Below are positions 25,020 to 33,562 of a DNA stretch of 64,000 bases, one piece after another; within the stretch, counting starts at the first letter, position 1; every line of letters starts with the position of its first letter. Source of the stretch: JACDCY01 sp964350145 (lineage in GTDB: Bacteria > Gemmatimonadota > Gemmatimonadetes > Gemmatimonadales > Gemmatimonadaceae); contig CAYGJL010000007.1 in the NCBI GenBank assembly GCA_964350145.1, positions 23,319 through 87,318 of the forward strand. Reading direction: 5' to 3'. The notes beneath the pieces were generated by a model that searched no databases, was not told the DNA's origin, and saw only the letters and a list, made by a program, of their open reading frames with translations. A program made the position numbers and the translations under genes.

Positions 25020-26449
25020 GCATTCCGGGGCGCGCGCTCGACATCGGTGAAGACATGCGCCCGATCGGACGCGAGGTCACCGCGGATCTGCTGGCGCGGC
25101 ACGACCGCCCCGGCCCACGATACACCAGCTACCCCACGGCAATTGAGTTCCACGAGGGCGTCGGCACCGACGACTACGTCGAGCGCCTGGCGGCGGCGGA
25201 CCAACTGGGCGATGCGCCGCTCTCGCTGTATATGCATCTGCCCTTCTGTGAGCAGCGGTGCCTGTTCTGCGGCTGTCACGTTATCATCACGAAACACCGG
25301 GACGTCGCCGAGCCGTACCTGGAGCTGGTGAAGCGCGAGGTCGAGTTGCTCGCCGAGCGACTCCCCAACCGGCGCCGGTTCGCGCAGCTGCATCTGGGCG
25401 GAGGCACGCCCACGTACTTCTCCCCCGCGCAGCTCACTGATCTCCTCGGCCACACGCTGCAACACTTCCGGCCCGCGCCCGGCGCCGAGCTGGCGTTGGA
25501 GGCGGATCCGCGCGTGACGACGACGGATCACATCGACGCGCTGGCCGATTTGGGATTCAATCGCATCTCGTTCGGCGTGCAGGACCTGACGCCCGAGGTG
25601 CAGGAGTCCATCAACCGGGTGCAGTCGCTCGAGCAGACGGCCGCGCTTGTCGAGCACGCTCGCCGCCGCGGATTCCGCGGCATCAACGTGGACCTCATCT
25701 ACGGCCTCCCGTTGCAGACTCCGGAGAGCTTTGAGCGCACCGTGAACTCCGTGATCGAGCTGGGCATCGATCGCGCCGCCGTCTACTCTTTTGCGTTCGT
25801 GCCCTGGGTGCGCGGGCACCAGAAGAAGATCGAGCAAGACCAGCTCCCCGATGCGCGCACCAAGATCGCGTTGTTCGCGATAGCGCGTGAGCGGTTCCTG
25901 CGCGCCGGGTACGAGCCGATCGGGATGGATCACTTTGCGCGGCCCGACGACGAGCTCGCGCTCGCGAAGTACGACGGGCGGCTGCGCCGAAACTTCCAGG
26001 GATACGCCGTGATTCCCGGTGACGACGTGCTCGGCATCGGCATCTCCGCGATCGGCGACGTGCGCGGCGCATACGTGCAGAACGAAAAGAAGCTCTCGAC
26101 GTACGAGGAGCGCATCCACGCGGGCCAGCTTCCCGTCATGCGCGGCGTCACGCGGTCGGCCGACGACGAGGTGCGGCGCGCGGTGATTCATGAGCTGATG
26201 TGCAACTTCCGGGTAGAAACCGCCGACATCTCCCGCCGGTTCGATCTCGATTTCGCGAGCTACTTCGCGGACGATCTCGCGCTGCTCGCGGACCATGAGC
26301 GTGAAGGGCTGGTGAAGCTCGGCTACGGCCGGATCGAGGCGACGCCGGTTGGGGAGCTGTTCGTGCGCAACCTTGCGATGTGCTTCGACCGCTACCAGCG
26401 CGAAAGACACGACGCCGAGTCCCGCCCCGTGTTCAGCCGGACGGTGTGA
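25016..26449 (+). CDS. hemN: Oxygen-independent coproporphyrinogen III dehydrogenase
   Basis: A 477-residue radical SAM enzyme that decarboxylates coproporphyrinogen III without oxygen. The N-terminal PGPRYTSYPTA segment is specific for true HemN. The [4Fe-4S] motif is CEQRCLFCGC (CxxxCxxCxC), followed by LHLGGGTPTYFSP and INVDLIYGLP. The ATG at 25016 overlaps the hemE stop. No aerobic hemF is in the cluster, so this copy implies heme synthesis that can run at low oxygen. Confidence 0.94.
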   Translation: MSIPGRALDIGEDMRPIGREVTADLLARHDRPGPRYTSYPTAIEFHEGVGTDDYVERLAAADQLGDAPLSLYMHLPFCEQRCLFCGCHVIITKHRDVAEPYLELVKREVELLAERLPNRRRFAQLHLGGGTPTYFSPAQLTDLLGHTLQHFRPAPGAELALEADPRVTTTDHIDALADLGFNRISFGVQDLTPEVQESINRVQSLEQTAALVEHARRRGFRGINVDLIYGLPLQTPESFERTVNSVIELGIDRAAVYSFAFVPWVRGHQKKIEQDQLPDARTKIALFAIARERFLRAGYEPIGMDHFARPDDELALAKYDGRLRRNFQGYAVIPGDDVLGIGISAIGDVRGAYVQNEKKLSTYEERIHAGQLPVMRGVTRSADDEVRRAVIHELMCNFRVETADISRRFDLDFASYFADDLALLADHEREGLVKLGYGRIEATPVGELFVRNLAMCFDRYQRERHDAESRPVFSRTV

Positions 26450-27828
26450 CAGCTCACCGGCTCGTCGTCATCGGCGGCGGGATCTCCGGCCTGGCGGCGG
26501 CGTGGGCGGCGCGCCAGGAGGCGGTGCGCGCGCACCGCGGACTGGAAGTGCTGGTCCTGGAGCGCGGCGGACAAGTGGGAGGCAAGGCAAGCAGTGTCGC
26601 GCGCGACGGATGGCTCGTCGAGGGCGGTCCGTCGGGCTACCTGAGCGGGCGACCGGAGATGGATCGCCTGGTCGAGGGAATCGGCCTCACGCACGAGCGC
26701 GTTCCGGCGAATCGCGCTGCGGGGGTGCGGTTCCTCTATCGCAGCGGCCGTATCCGCCGGGTCGTGCCGAATCCGGTGGGGCTCGTTACCGAGGGAATTC
26801 TCTCCCCTGTCGGCACCGCGCGCATGCTGGCGGAGCCGTTCATTCCGAGGAGACGAGAGTCCCAGGACGACGAATCAGTGTGGAGCTTCGCGGCGCGTCG
26901 CCTCGGCGCGCAGGTCGCCGACCGGATGGTACTGCCGATGGCGCTCGGCATCTTCGCCGGTGACGCGCGACGCCTATCGCTGCGCGCCGCGTTTCCGCGA
27001 ATGGCCGCGCTCGAGAAAGAGCACGGCTCGGTCATTCGCGGAATGATTGCGCGCCGCGGGAACACGAGCTCCGGCGCGCTCACCTCTTTCCGCCACGGAA
27101 TGCAGCAGCTCCCGCGCGCTCTCGCCGAGCGCGGCGGATTCACCGTTCGATGCAACGCCGGCGTGCGCGCGCTGCGGCGCACCGGTGACGGATGGAGCGT
27201 TGTCGTCGAGGGAGACATGGAATCGATTCCGGCGGACGAGGTGGTTCTCGCCGGCGAGCCGTGGGCGATGGCGCCGCTGTTAAGGCCACACGACGAGCAG
27301 ATGGCGGCGGAGCTCGCCGGGATCGCATGCCCGCCGGTTGGAGTCGTCGCACTGGGCTTTGGGCCGGCGGCCGCGGCGAAGCTCCCCGTCGGCTTCGGAA
27401 TGCTCGTTGCCCGCGGGGAAGGATTCCGCATGCTCGGCACTCTATGGGAGACTCATCTCTATGAGGAGCGTGGCCCGGTGGGCCACTTGCTGGTGCGCGC
27501 CATGTTCGGGGGCGCCGTGGACCCGGACGCCGGCGCACTGTCGGAATCCGAGCTCGCGGCGCTGGCGCGCGCCGAGGTCGCGAAGCTCTACGGCGTCAGC
27601 GACACACCATTGCTCGAGCATGTCGTGCGGTGGCCGCGCGCGATACCGCAGTACGAAATCGGGCACTCCGCTCGCGTCGCGAGGATCGCCACGGCGATCG
27701 ACGCGCTACCCGGACTGAGCATCACGGGGAACGGACTCCGGGGCGTGGCGTTCGCCGACGCGGCGAGCGACGGCGTGCGAGTCGGCGACGCGGCGGCCCG
27801 ACGGCTTACGGAGCCCGGGCTGCCCTGA
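26446..27828 (+). CDS. hemG: Protoporphyrinogen oxidase, HemY/HemG type
   Basis: A 460-residue FAD enzyme of the amine-oxidase fold that oxidises protoporphyrinogen IX to protoporphyrin IX. The FAD motif VVIGGGISGLAAAW is at the very start, with GGQVGGKASS and GGPSGYL following and the closing FAD segment ITGNGLRGVAFADAASDG. The GTG at 26446 overlaps the hemN stop; an earlier ATG at 26380 would add a basic leader with no function. Its last 23 bases overlap the end of the convergent zinc-ribbon gene. The naming hemG or hemY differs between groups; this is the FAD type, not the flavodoxin type. With hemH it completes the protoporphyrin route. Confidence 0.93.
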   Translation: MTAHRLVVIGGGISGLAAAWAARQEAVRAHRGLEVLVLERGGQVGGKASSVARDGWLVEGGPSGYLSGRPEMDRLVEGIGLTHERVPANRAAGVRFLYRSGRIRRVVPNPVGLVTEGILSPVGTARMLAEPFIPRRRESQDDESVWSFAARRLGAQVADRMVLPMALGIFAGDARRLSLRAAFPRMAALEKEHGSVIRGMIARRGNTSSGALTSFRHGMQQLPRALAERGGFTVRCNAGVRALRRTGDGWSVVVEGDMESIPADEVVLAGEPWAMAPLLRPHDEQMAAELAGIACPPVGVVALGFGPAAAAKLPVGFGMLVARGEGFRMLGTLWETHLYEERGPVGHLLVRAMFGGAVDPDAGALSESELAALARAEVAKLYGVSDTPLLEHVVRWPRAIPQYEIGHSARVARIATAIDALPGLSITGNGLRGVAFADAASDGVRVGDAAARRLTEPGLP

Positions 27829-28525
27829 TGGCCTCGATGATGTCCGAGTTGTGGTCGCCGTATTCCTGCAGGCCCGTCGCCAGCTCGGTCTGCTCGGCCG
27901 CGATCAGCCGCCGCTGAAATCCCGTGCGCGCGGCCGCGTCGCGGCGGGCCTCCGCTGCGCGGATGGCCAGCGCGAGCCCGAGCAGGTGTGTGGGCCGCTG
28001 CGTGAGAATCGTGTCGGCCTGCGCGGCGGCCAGCTCCGGACGGCCTGACACCAGCGCGATCAGGCCGATGTCGTACCGCTGATGGGCGTTGTGCGGCGCG
28101 AGCGCGTCGAACGCGCTGAGCGCCATGGGACTAAAGAACGCCGCGCTGTCCGCTTTCCCCTCGCTCGCCAGGCTCATGACGCGGTTGAACAGCCGGTCGG
28201 CGCGCTCCTGTGGAGACATGTTCGAGATGTCCGGCACGCCTCCGCCCATGGGGCCGCCGAGTGGGGCCGAGCCCATGTCTGGCGGCACCGGACGCAGGTC
28301 GTTCTGTGCGAACACCAGCGCGATCAGCGCGACCAGCGCGAGAGCGAGCACGCTCCACGGCAGCGCTCGCGAAAATCCGGGCGCGGCCGGCGCGGCGGGC
28401 GCGGCGACGCGCTGCCCGTCCACCGCGGCTCCACAACGGTGGCAGAATCGGGCGCCCGCCGTGAGCTCGGTACCGCAGGCGGTGCAATATCTGGCACCTG
28501 CCGCTGTTTCTTTTCGATTCGTCAT
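27806..28525 (-). CDS. Zinc-ribbon protein with membrane helix and TPR-like domain, last gene of the ccm operon
   Basis: A 239-residue protein from ATG 28525. It begins with a zinc ribbon (CTACGTEL and CHRCGAAV), then a single transmembrane helix (about 60-80). A periplasmic helical region of about 130 residues has TPR-like repetition (LFNRVMSLASEGKADSA, IGLIALVSGRPELAAAQAD). It is the last gene of the ccm operon, 12 bases after ccmH. In many proteobacteria that place is held by CcmI, a membrane-anchored TPR chaperone of apocytochrome c, so this protein may do that job. The zinc ribbon is not part of CcmI. The role is inferred from position and architecture. Confidence 0.7.
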   Translation of the reverse strand: MTNRKETAAGARYCTACGTELTAGARFCHRCGAAVDGQRVAAPAAPAAPGFSRALPWSVLALALVALIALVFAQNDLRPVPPDMGSAPLGGPMGGGVPDISNMSPQERADRLFNRVMSLASEGKADSAAFFSPMALSAFDALAPHNAHQRYDIGLIALVSGRPELAAAQADTILTQRPTHLLGLALAIRAAEARRDAAARTGFQRRLIAAEQTELATGLQEYGDHNSDIIEAIRAARAP

Positions 28526-28536
28526 GATCTCTGGCG

Positions 28537-28965
28537 CTACTCCGGATTTGGCTGGGACGCGCTCCACTTTCTGACCAGCACCACTACGAATGCCAGTCCT
28601 CCGAGCACGAGTATCACGGGAAAGACATACAGCAGGATGTTGAGCCCGCTCATCTTGGGCTCGAGCAGAATCCATTCACCGTATCTGCCGACGAAATACG
28701 CTTTCACTTCCTCCGGCGTCTTGCCGGCGCGGAGCTGCTCGCGCACGAGCGCGCGCATGTCCTGCGCGAGATCGGCCGGGGAATCCTGGATGGATTCGCC
28801 TTGGCACACGGGGCAGCGCAGCGTGGAAGCGAGCGCGGTCGTGCGTGCCTCCAGGTCTGCGTCAGCGGCTTCCTGCGCCGCCGTGCGCGGAGCGTCCTGG
28901 GATTGGCCTCCCACGGCGAACACGAGCAGCGCCGCCACAGTGGTCACGAGCGACCGTCGTGTCAC
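28537..28965 (-). CDS. ccmH: Cytochrome c maturation protein CcmH
   Basis: A 142-residue thiol-disulfide protein that keeps the apocytochrome heme-binding cysteines reduced. After a signal segment it has the family motif LRCPVCQGESIQDSPADLA with the redox pair CPVC, then YGEWILLEPK and a C-terminal transmembrane helix (about 112-132). The GTG at 28965 overlaps the ccmG stop by 4 bases. The longer reading frame upstream lies over ccmG and is not part of the gene. Confidence 0.93.
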   Translation of the reverse strand: MTRRSLVTTVAALLVFAVGGQSQDAPRTAAQEAADADLEARTTALASTLRCPVCQGESIQDSPADLAQDMRALVREQLRAGKTPEEVKAYFVGRYGEWILLEPKMSGLNILLYVFPVILVLGGLAFVVVLVRKWSASQPNPE

Positions 28966-29552
28966 AGGCCGGATCCGGCGGGCACCGTATCGAGCGCCGG
29001 GTCCGGCGCGAGAGAATCGATCCAGAAGCGCAACACGCTCGCCGTGACGGGGCCGATGTGCTTGTACGCGATGCGGCCGCCGGGATCCACGATGAACGTC
29101 TCCGGCACGCCGTACAGGCCGTAGTCGATCGCCATGCGCGACCGGTCGTCGGTGACGGAGGGGTAACTCTGGCCCCCCATGCCTTCGATCCAGCGAAGAC
29201 CGTTGCCCGGACGATCGTGGTAGAGGACTCCGATGAACTGCGCCGGCTTGTCGGCGTACTCCCGGGCTGTCTCGCTGAGCGCGGCGTGCTCGTCGCGGCA
29301 GGCGAGGCACCACGACGCCCAGAAGTTGACGACCACCACTTTGCCGGCTTGGTCGCCGAGCCGGACGGTGTCGCCGACCTCGCGCGCCAGCGGCGGCTCG
29401 CCGGCGGCGAAGACCGGCAGCGCGAATGGCGGCGCGGGTCGTCCCGGAAGCGGCGAAGGGATCTCGCTCGGGTTGCGCGTGAAGCCGAACGCGAACAGCG
29501 CTATCACCGGCGCGGCGGCGAGCGTGGCGATGGCGGCGCGCTTCCAGTTCAC
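28962..29552 (-). CDS. ccmG: Thioredoxin-like thiol:disulfide interchange protein CcmG/DsbE
   Basis: A 196-residue membrane-anchored thioredoxin-fold protein, with an N-terminal helix at about 5-24. The active site is NFWASWCLACRDEH (CLAC), with the cis-proline region YGLYGVPETFIVDPGG. In cytochrome c maturation it passes reducing power to CcmH and apocytochrome. It overlaps ccmF by 4 bases upstream and ccmH by 4 bases downstream. Confidence 0.92.
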   Translation of the reverse strand: MNWKRAAIATLAAAPVIALFAFGFTRNPSEIPSPLPGRPAPPFALPVFAAGEPPLAREVGDTVRLGDQAGKVVVVNFWASWCLACRDEHAALSETAREYADKPAQFIGVLYHDRPGNGLRWIEGMGGQSYPSVTDDRSRMAIDYGLYGVPETFIVDPGGRIAYKHIGPVTASVLRFWIDSLAPDPALDTVPAGSGL

Positions 29553-31573
29553 TCGCCGGCTCCGGTCAGGACCGGCTCTTCGGCCGCGGCTGGCTCCGGC
29601 GATTCAGGCGCGCGCGGGGTGCGACGACGCCCGCCGTGGAACATTCCGATGAGCGCGCCGATTACGATCACGAATCCGCCGAACCAGATCCACGGCACGA
29701 GCGGCTCGACGATCACCTTGACCGTCGCGTTGGCGCCGTTGGACTCGAACGCCATCAGATTGACGTACAGATCGCCCTTGATGCTGCTACGCACGTCCGG
29801 CGTCGGCACTGGCTCGTCGGACACGCGATAGAAATTCATGCGCGGGTGGATCGTGCCGATAACCGTGCTGTCTTTGCCAAGCACGTCCATCGTCGCGCCG
29901 ATCACGGAGCGCTGCGGCTCCTCCCGCCCCCATACGTTCTTCAGCCGGACAGTGTGTCCCGCCACCGTGAGCGTCTGCCCCGGCACCAGGGTGGCTTCGC
30001 GCTCGGAGCGGAACGTGGACGATGCCGCTACGCCCAGCGCGACGAACAGCATCCCGATGTGCGCGACGTATCCGCCGTAGCGCCGGCGGTTGCCGCCGAT
30101 GAGCCGCACGAGAGCCGTGCCCCACCCTTCCCCGTGCGCGCGCCGCCGCGCCTTCATGCCGACCCAGTATTCCCGGAGGTTCCCGACCGCTGCGTAGCCG
30201 ACGAACGCGAACGCGAGAATCGCGTACACTCCCCTCGCGCCCGCAAATATCGCGATGGCGCCCATCACGGCCGCCGCGATCAGCGGTGGCAGCAGCCGCC
30301 TGCGCGCTTCCGTCCAGGTTGTGCTCCCCCACGGGAGCGCCGGGCCTACTCCCATGAGGAAGATCAGCGCAACCATTGCCGGAATCGTCATCCGGTTGAA
30401 GAACGGCTCGCCGACGCTGACCTTGACGCCGCGCAGCGCTTCCGCGACCAGCGGGTACAGCGTCCCCACCAGAACCGTCAGCATCACCGCGGTGAGGAAG
30501 AGATTGTTCAGCAGGAACACCGTCTCACGCGACGCCGCCCCGCCCAGGTTCGCCTTCGTGCGGATGTGCTCCGAGTTGCCGGCCACCAGCACCAGCGTGG
30601 ACACGAGCACGATCGCGATGAACGCGAGGAAGAAGTAGCCGATGTTGCCCGTCGTGAACGCGTGCACCGAGGAGAGGATTCCCGAGCGCGTGAGGAACGT
30701 GCCGAAGATCGTGAGGACGAACGTCGCCACACACAGGTTCAGCGTCCACAGTCGCAGCATGTTGCGCCGCTCCTGCACCATCACGGAGTGGAGGTACGCG
30801 GTGGCGGTTAGCCATGGGAGAAAGGACGCGTTCTCGACGGGATCCCACGCCCAGTAGCCGCCCCACCCGAGCACCTCGTACGACCACCACATTCCGGCGA
30901 TGATCGCGGCGGTGAGAAACGCCCATGCCGCGAGCATCCAGCGGCGGGAAAGTATCGCCCAGTCGTTCGAGTTGGCTTCCCGGGAGACGATGGCCCCTAC
31001 GGCGAACGCGAACGGCACGGTCATTCCGACGTAGCCGAGGTACAGCAGCGGCGGGTGTACCGCCATCAGGATGTGATTCTGCAGCAGCGTGTTCGGTCCC
31101 GGCCCGTCGGACGGCACGGGGAACACGGGCACGAACGGGTCGGCCGGTCCCACGAGCAGTATTCCGAAGAACGCCGCGACGGCGAGCATGGTCATCGCCG
31201 CGTACGGCACGAGATTGCCCGGGCGCCGGTGATGCAGCCACACCACCGCGGCCGCGTACAACGCCAGCACCCATGCCCAGAACAGGATGGATCCCTCGAG
31301 CGCGCCCCAGAGGGAGATGATCGTGAAGAGCAGCGGCGTCGAGCGGCTGCCCACCGCGGCCACGTACGACACCGAGAAATCGTGAATCACCAGCGCGACG
31401 ACCATCGCCACCGTCGCTATGGTGACCAGGATGAAGTTGGTGTAGACCGCCCCATACGTCAGCTGCAGCCACTCCCGCCGACCCATGCGGATCGCGATCG
31501 GCGCGATGATGGCCCCGAACACAACCGTGGCCACCGACACCAGCAACGCGTTGTGCGCGAGAAGCCCGATCAC
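29549..31573 (-). CDS. ccmF: Cytochrome c heme lyase CcmF
   Basis: A 674-residue polytopic membrane protein that moves heme from holo-CcmE to apocytochrome c. It has the tryptophan-rich WWD domain (GWGGYWAWDPVENASFLPW) and many transmembrane helices, with conserved histidines in loops such as AVHPPLLYLGYVG. The length is normal for CcmF (about 650). It overlaps ccmE by 4 bases upstream. Confidence 0.95.
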   Translation of the reverse strand: MIGLLAHNALLVSVATVVFGAIIAPIAIRMGRREWLQLTYGAVYTNFILVTIATVAMVVALVIHDFSVSYVAAVGSRSTPLLFTIISLWGALEGSILFWAWVLALYAAAVVWLHHRRPGNLVPYAAMTMLAVAAFFGILLVGPADPFVPVFPVPSDGPGPNTLLQNHILMAVHPPLLYLGYVGMTVPFAFAVGAIVSREANSNDWAILSRRWMLAAWAFLTAAIIAGMWWSYEVLGWGGYWAWDPVENASFLPWLTATAYLHSVMVQERRNMLRLWTLNLCVATFVLTIFGTFLTRSGILSSVHAFTTGNIGYFFLAFIAIVLVSTLVLVAGNSEHIRTKANLGGAASRETVFLLNNLFLTAVMLTVLVGTLYPLVAEALRGVKVSVGEPFFNRMTIPAMVALIFLMGVGPALPWGSTTWTEARRRLLPPLIAAAVMGAIAIFAGARGVYAILAFAFVGYAAVGNLREYWVGMKARRRAHGEGWGTALVRLIGGNRRRYGGYVAHIGMLFVALGVAASSTFRSEREATLVPGQTLTVAGHTVRLKNVWGREEPQRSVIGATMDVLGKDSTVIGTIHPRMNFYRVSDEPVPTPDVRSSIKGDLYVNLMAFESNGANATVKVIVEPLVPWIWFGGFVIVIGALIGMFHGGRRRTPRAPESPEPAAAEEPVLTGAGE

Positions 31574-32013
31574 GGCGTGGCCGACTGCTGGATGAGCGTC
31601 TTGTATTTCTCGTGCGCTTCTTCGCCGGGCTTCGGAGCGCGGTACTCGTTCGAGTGCTTGACCATCAGGTTCGAGGCCTCGAAGACTCCGCCCGAGCCGA
31701 CACGGCCCTCGACGATCACTCCCATGCCGTCGCGGAACATCTGCGGCGGAGCGCCCGTCGAACGCACCGGCATCTCACCGCCGCCATCGGTCACGGTGAA
31801 GCGGAGATCCAGTGCCTGCGCATCCCACTTCACCGAGCCGGGCTTCACCTGCCCGCCGAGTCGAACGGGAACGCCGACGCCTTCCGTGCCTTTCGCGAGC
31901 AACTCCTGAGGCGTCAGGAAGAACACCATGTTCTTCTCCAGCCCGCCGAACAAGAGCCACGCGAACACCGCGAGTATCACGGCGCCGCCGCCCAGCACCC
32001 ATGCGCGCTTCAT
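31570..32013 (-). CDS. ccmE: Heme chaperone CcmE
   Basis: A 147-residue periplasmic heme carrier with one N-terminal membrane helix. The covalent heme-binding HxxxY motif is present in VKHSNEYRAPKP, where the His bonds to heme. The ATG at 32013 has a strong GGAGG binding site 6 bases upstream; an in-frame start at 32106 lies over ccmD and is rejected. Confidence 0.93.
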   Translation of the reverse strand: MKRAWVLGGGAVILAVFAWLLFGGLEKNMVFFLTPQELLAKGTEGVGVPVRLGGQVKPGSVKWDAQALDLRFTVTDGGGEMPVRSTGAPPQMFRDGMGVIVEGRVGSGGVFEASNLMVKHSNEYRAPKPGEEAHEKYKTLIQQSATP

Positions 32014-32153
32014 CTCGGTCCCTCCAGTCGTACGCGGGCATCGTCGGCGCGAGCCCGCGCGTCCTTGCTGTGCAGCCGCCACAGATAGCCGAGCAGAACC
32101 ACCCAAGTGAGCGCGTATGCCGCGGTCACGAACGTTTCGTTGGACGCGATCAT
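32010..32153 (-). CDS. ccmD: Small membrane protein CcmD
   Basis: A 47-residue protein with one transmembrane helix (about 8-26) followed by a basic, charged tail (RLHSKDARARADDARVRLEG), the normal form of CcmD. It helps release holo-CcmE from the CcmABC transporter. The ATG at 32153 has GGGAGGTAGGTAGG just upstream. It lies one base after ccmC and overlaps ccmE by 4 bases, exactly where ccmD belongs. Confidence 0.88.
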   Translation of the reverse strand: MIASNETFVTAAYALTWVVLLGYLWRLHSKDARARADDARVRLEGPR

Positions 32154-32154
32154 C

Positions 32155-32865
32155 CTACCTACCTCCCATGGCGGCTGTCTGCGCCGCCTGTTCGACTCCC
32201 CGCTCAAGGCGGGCTATCTCATACCGCTTGCGAATGAAGTAGATCATTACGAGGAGCATTGCGATGGCGTTCAGCCGGAGGCCCAGCGTATAGGCCGGGT
32301 CCAGCGTAGACGGGCTGGACGGCTGCTGGTGCAGCGTTCGCCACCACATGACCGACATATACACGATCGGCACGTTGATGGCTCCGATGATTCCCACGGC
32401 CGCGCTCCAGCGCGCGCGCTGCCCCGCGTCGTCCACGAATCCACGGAGCGCGAGGTAGCCAACGAAGATGAGGAACAGCACCAGCGTGGATGTCAGTCGC
32501 GCGTCCCCCGCCCACCACACGCCCCACGTCGGCCGCCCCCAGATCATTCCCAGCGCCAGCGTAAGCCCGTTGAACACCGCTCCGACCTCGGCCGCCGACG
32601 CGGCGATGAGATCGTCACCTTCCCGACGGCGCCACAGGTACAGGAAGCTGAAGACGAGCACGACGAAGAAAGCCAGGAAAGTCATCCACGCGGCCGGCAC
32701 GTGCACGTACATGATCTTCTGCAGGTGCCCCATGTCGCCTTCCGCGGGCGAGTTGCGAATGGAGTACGCCTGCGCCGCTATGAGTACGGCGAAGCTCGCA
32801 AGCGCGAGCCAGATCCCTGCGCGGCGACCAGGAGCATGCTCGAGCGATTGATCGGTAGCTGGCAT
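32155..32865 (-). CDS. ccmC: Heme exporter subunit CcmC
   Basis: About 236 residues from ATG 32865; ATG 32892 or TTG 32898, overlapping ccmB, are other possible starts. It has six transmembrane helices and the WWD-type heme loop (WGVWWAGDARLTS), with periplasmic His in YVHVPAAWM and an internal TLHQQP loop. It presents heme to CcmE. In most CcmC proteins the loop ends WxWD; here the last Trp is Gly (WAGD). Confidence 0.92.
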   Translation of the reverse strand: MPATDQSLEHAPGRRAGIWLALASFAVLIAAQAYSIRNSPAEGDMGHLQKIMYVHVPAAWMTFLAFFVVLVFSFLYLWRRREGDDLIAASAAEVGAVFNGLTLALGMIWGRPTWGVWWAGDARLTSTLVLFLIFVGYLALRGFVDDAGQRARWSAAVGIIGAINVPIVYMSVMWWRTLHQQPSSPSTLDPAYTLGLRLNAIAMLLVMIYFIRKRYEIARLERGVEQAAQTAAMGGR

Positions 32866-32875
32866 CGATTGATTC

Positions 32876-33562
32876 TCAGGCTTCAATGACATGTTCAAAG
32901 GCGAGGAACGTGGCTATCAGGAAGATCACGTCGTATGCGGCGAGCAGTCTGATCCAGGCGTCCGCGTCGTGCATCAGGTCAGCGCCGAGCAGCGCCTTCG
33001 ACGCGGTGGTCGCCGCGACGAGGACCGGCACCAGCATCGGAAAGAGCAACAGCGGAAGCAGTACTTCGCGCGCCCGGCTCCGGCTCGCCATCGAAGCGTA
33101 GAACGTGCCCAGTACCGTCAAACCTACGACACCGAGCGCGAGCACGGCCAGTAACGTGGGCCACCTGGACGGGATCTCCACGCTGAAGAGAACGATGCCT
33201 ACCGCCACGACTATCGCCACCATCAGTGTGAGGAAGATCAGATTCCCCAGCAATTTACCGGCGAAGATCGTCCAGCGCGGCCCGGGATACAGCAGCAGCG
33301 GCTCCAGCGCTCCACTCTCCAACTCGACCTGGAAGGACCGGTTGAACGCGAGCACGCCGGAGAACAGCAGAGCGAGCCAGACAGCGCCCACCGCCGCGTC
33401 CCGCAGCGCCTGCGCGTCCGGGCCGAGCGCGAGTCCCAGCAGAATCAGGATCGTCACCCCCAGCGACGCCACGCTATTGAACCCGGCCTTCGCGCGCAGC
33501 TCGGTGGTGACGTCCTTCCTCGCGATCGCGCGCACGCGGCGCCAGTCGTCGCGCCACGCCAT
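32876..33562 (-). CDS. ccmB: Heme exporter subunit CcmB
   Basis: A 228-residue integral membrane protein with six hydrophobic helices, the permease partner of CcmA. Family features are the N-terminal basic segment ending in KDVTTELRAK and the FNRSFQVELESGALEPLLL loop. It shares one base with the ccmA stop (TGATG). Confidence 0.92.
   Translation of the reverse strand: MAWRDDWRRVRAIARKDVTTELRAKAGFNSVASLGVTILILLGLALGPDAQALRDAAVGAVWLALLFSGVLAFNRSFQVELESGALEPLLLYPGPRWTIFAGKLLGNLIFLTLMVAIVVAVGIVLFSVEIPSRWPTLLAVLALGVVGLTVLGTFYASMASRSRAREVLLPLLLFPMLVPVLVAATTASKALLGADLMHDADAWIRLLAAYDVIFLIATFLAFEHVIEA

Noticed and set aside
24740..26410. 556-codon minus-strand frame over hemE and hemN
   Set aside because: Antisense to two clearly recognised enzymes and without family features.
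28089..28574. 161-codon plus-strand frame over the zinc-ribbon gene
   Set aside because: Antisense to a gene with a zinc ribbon and membrane helix that fits the ccm operon; no start signal.
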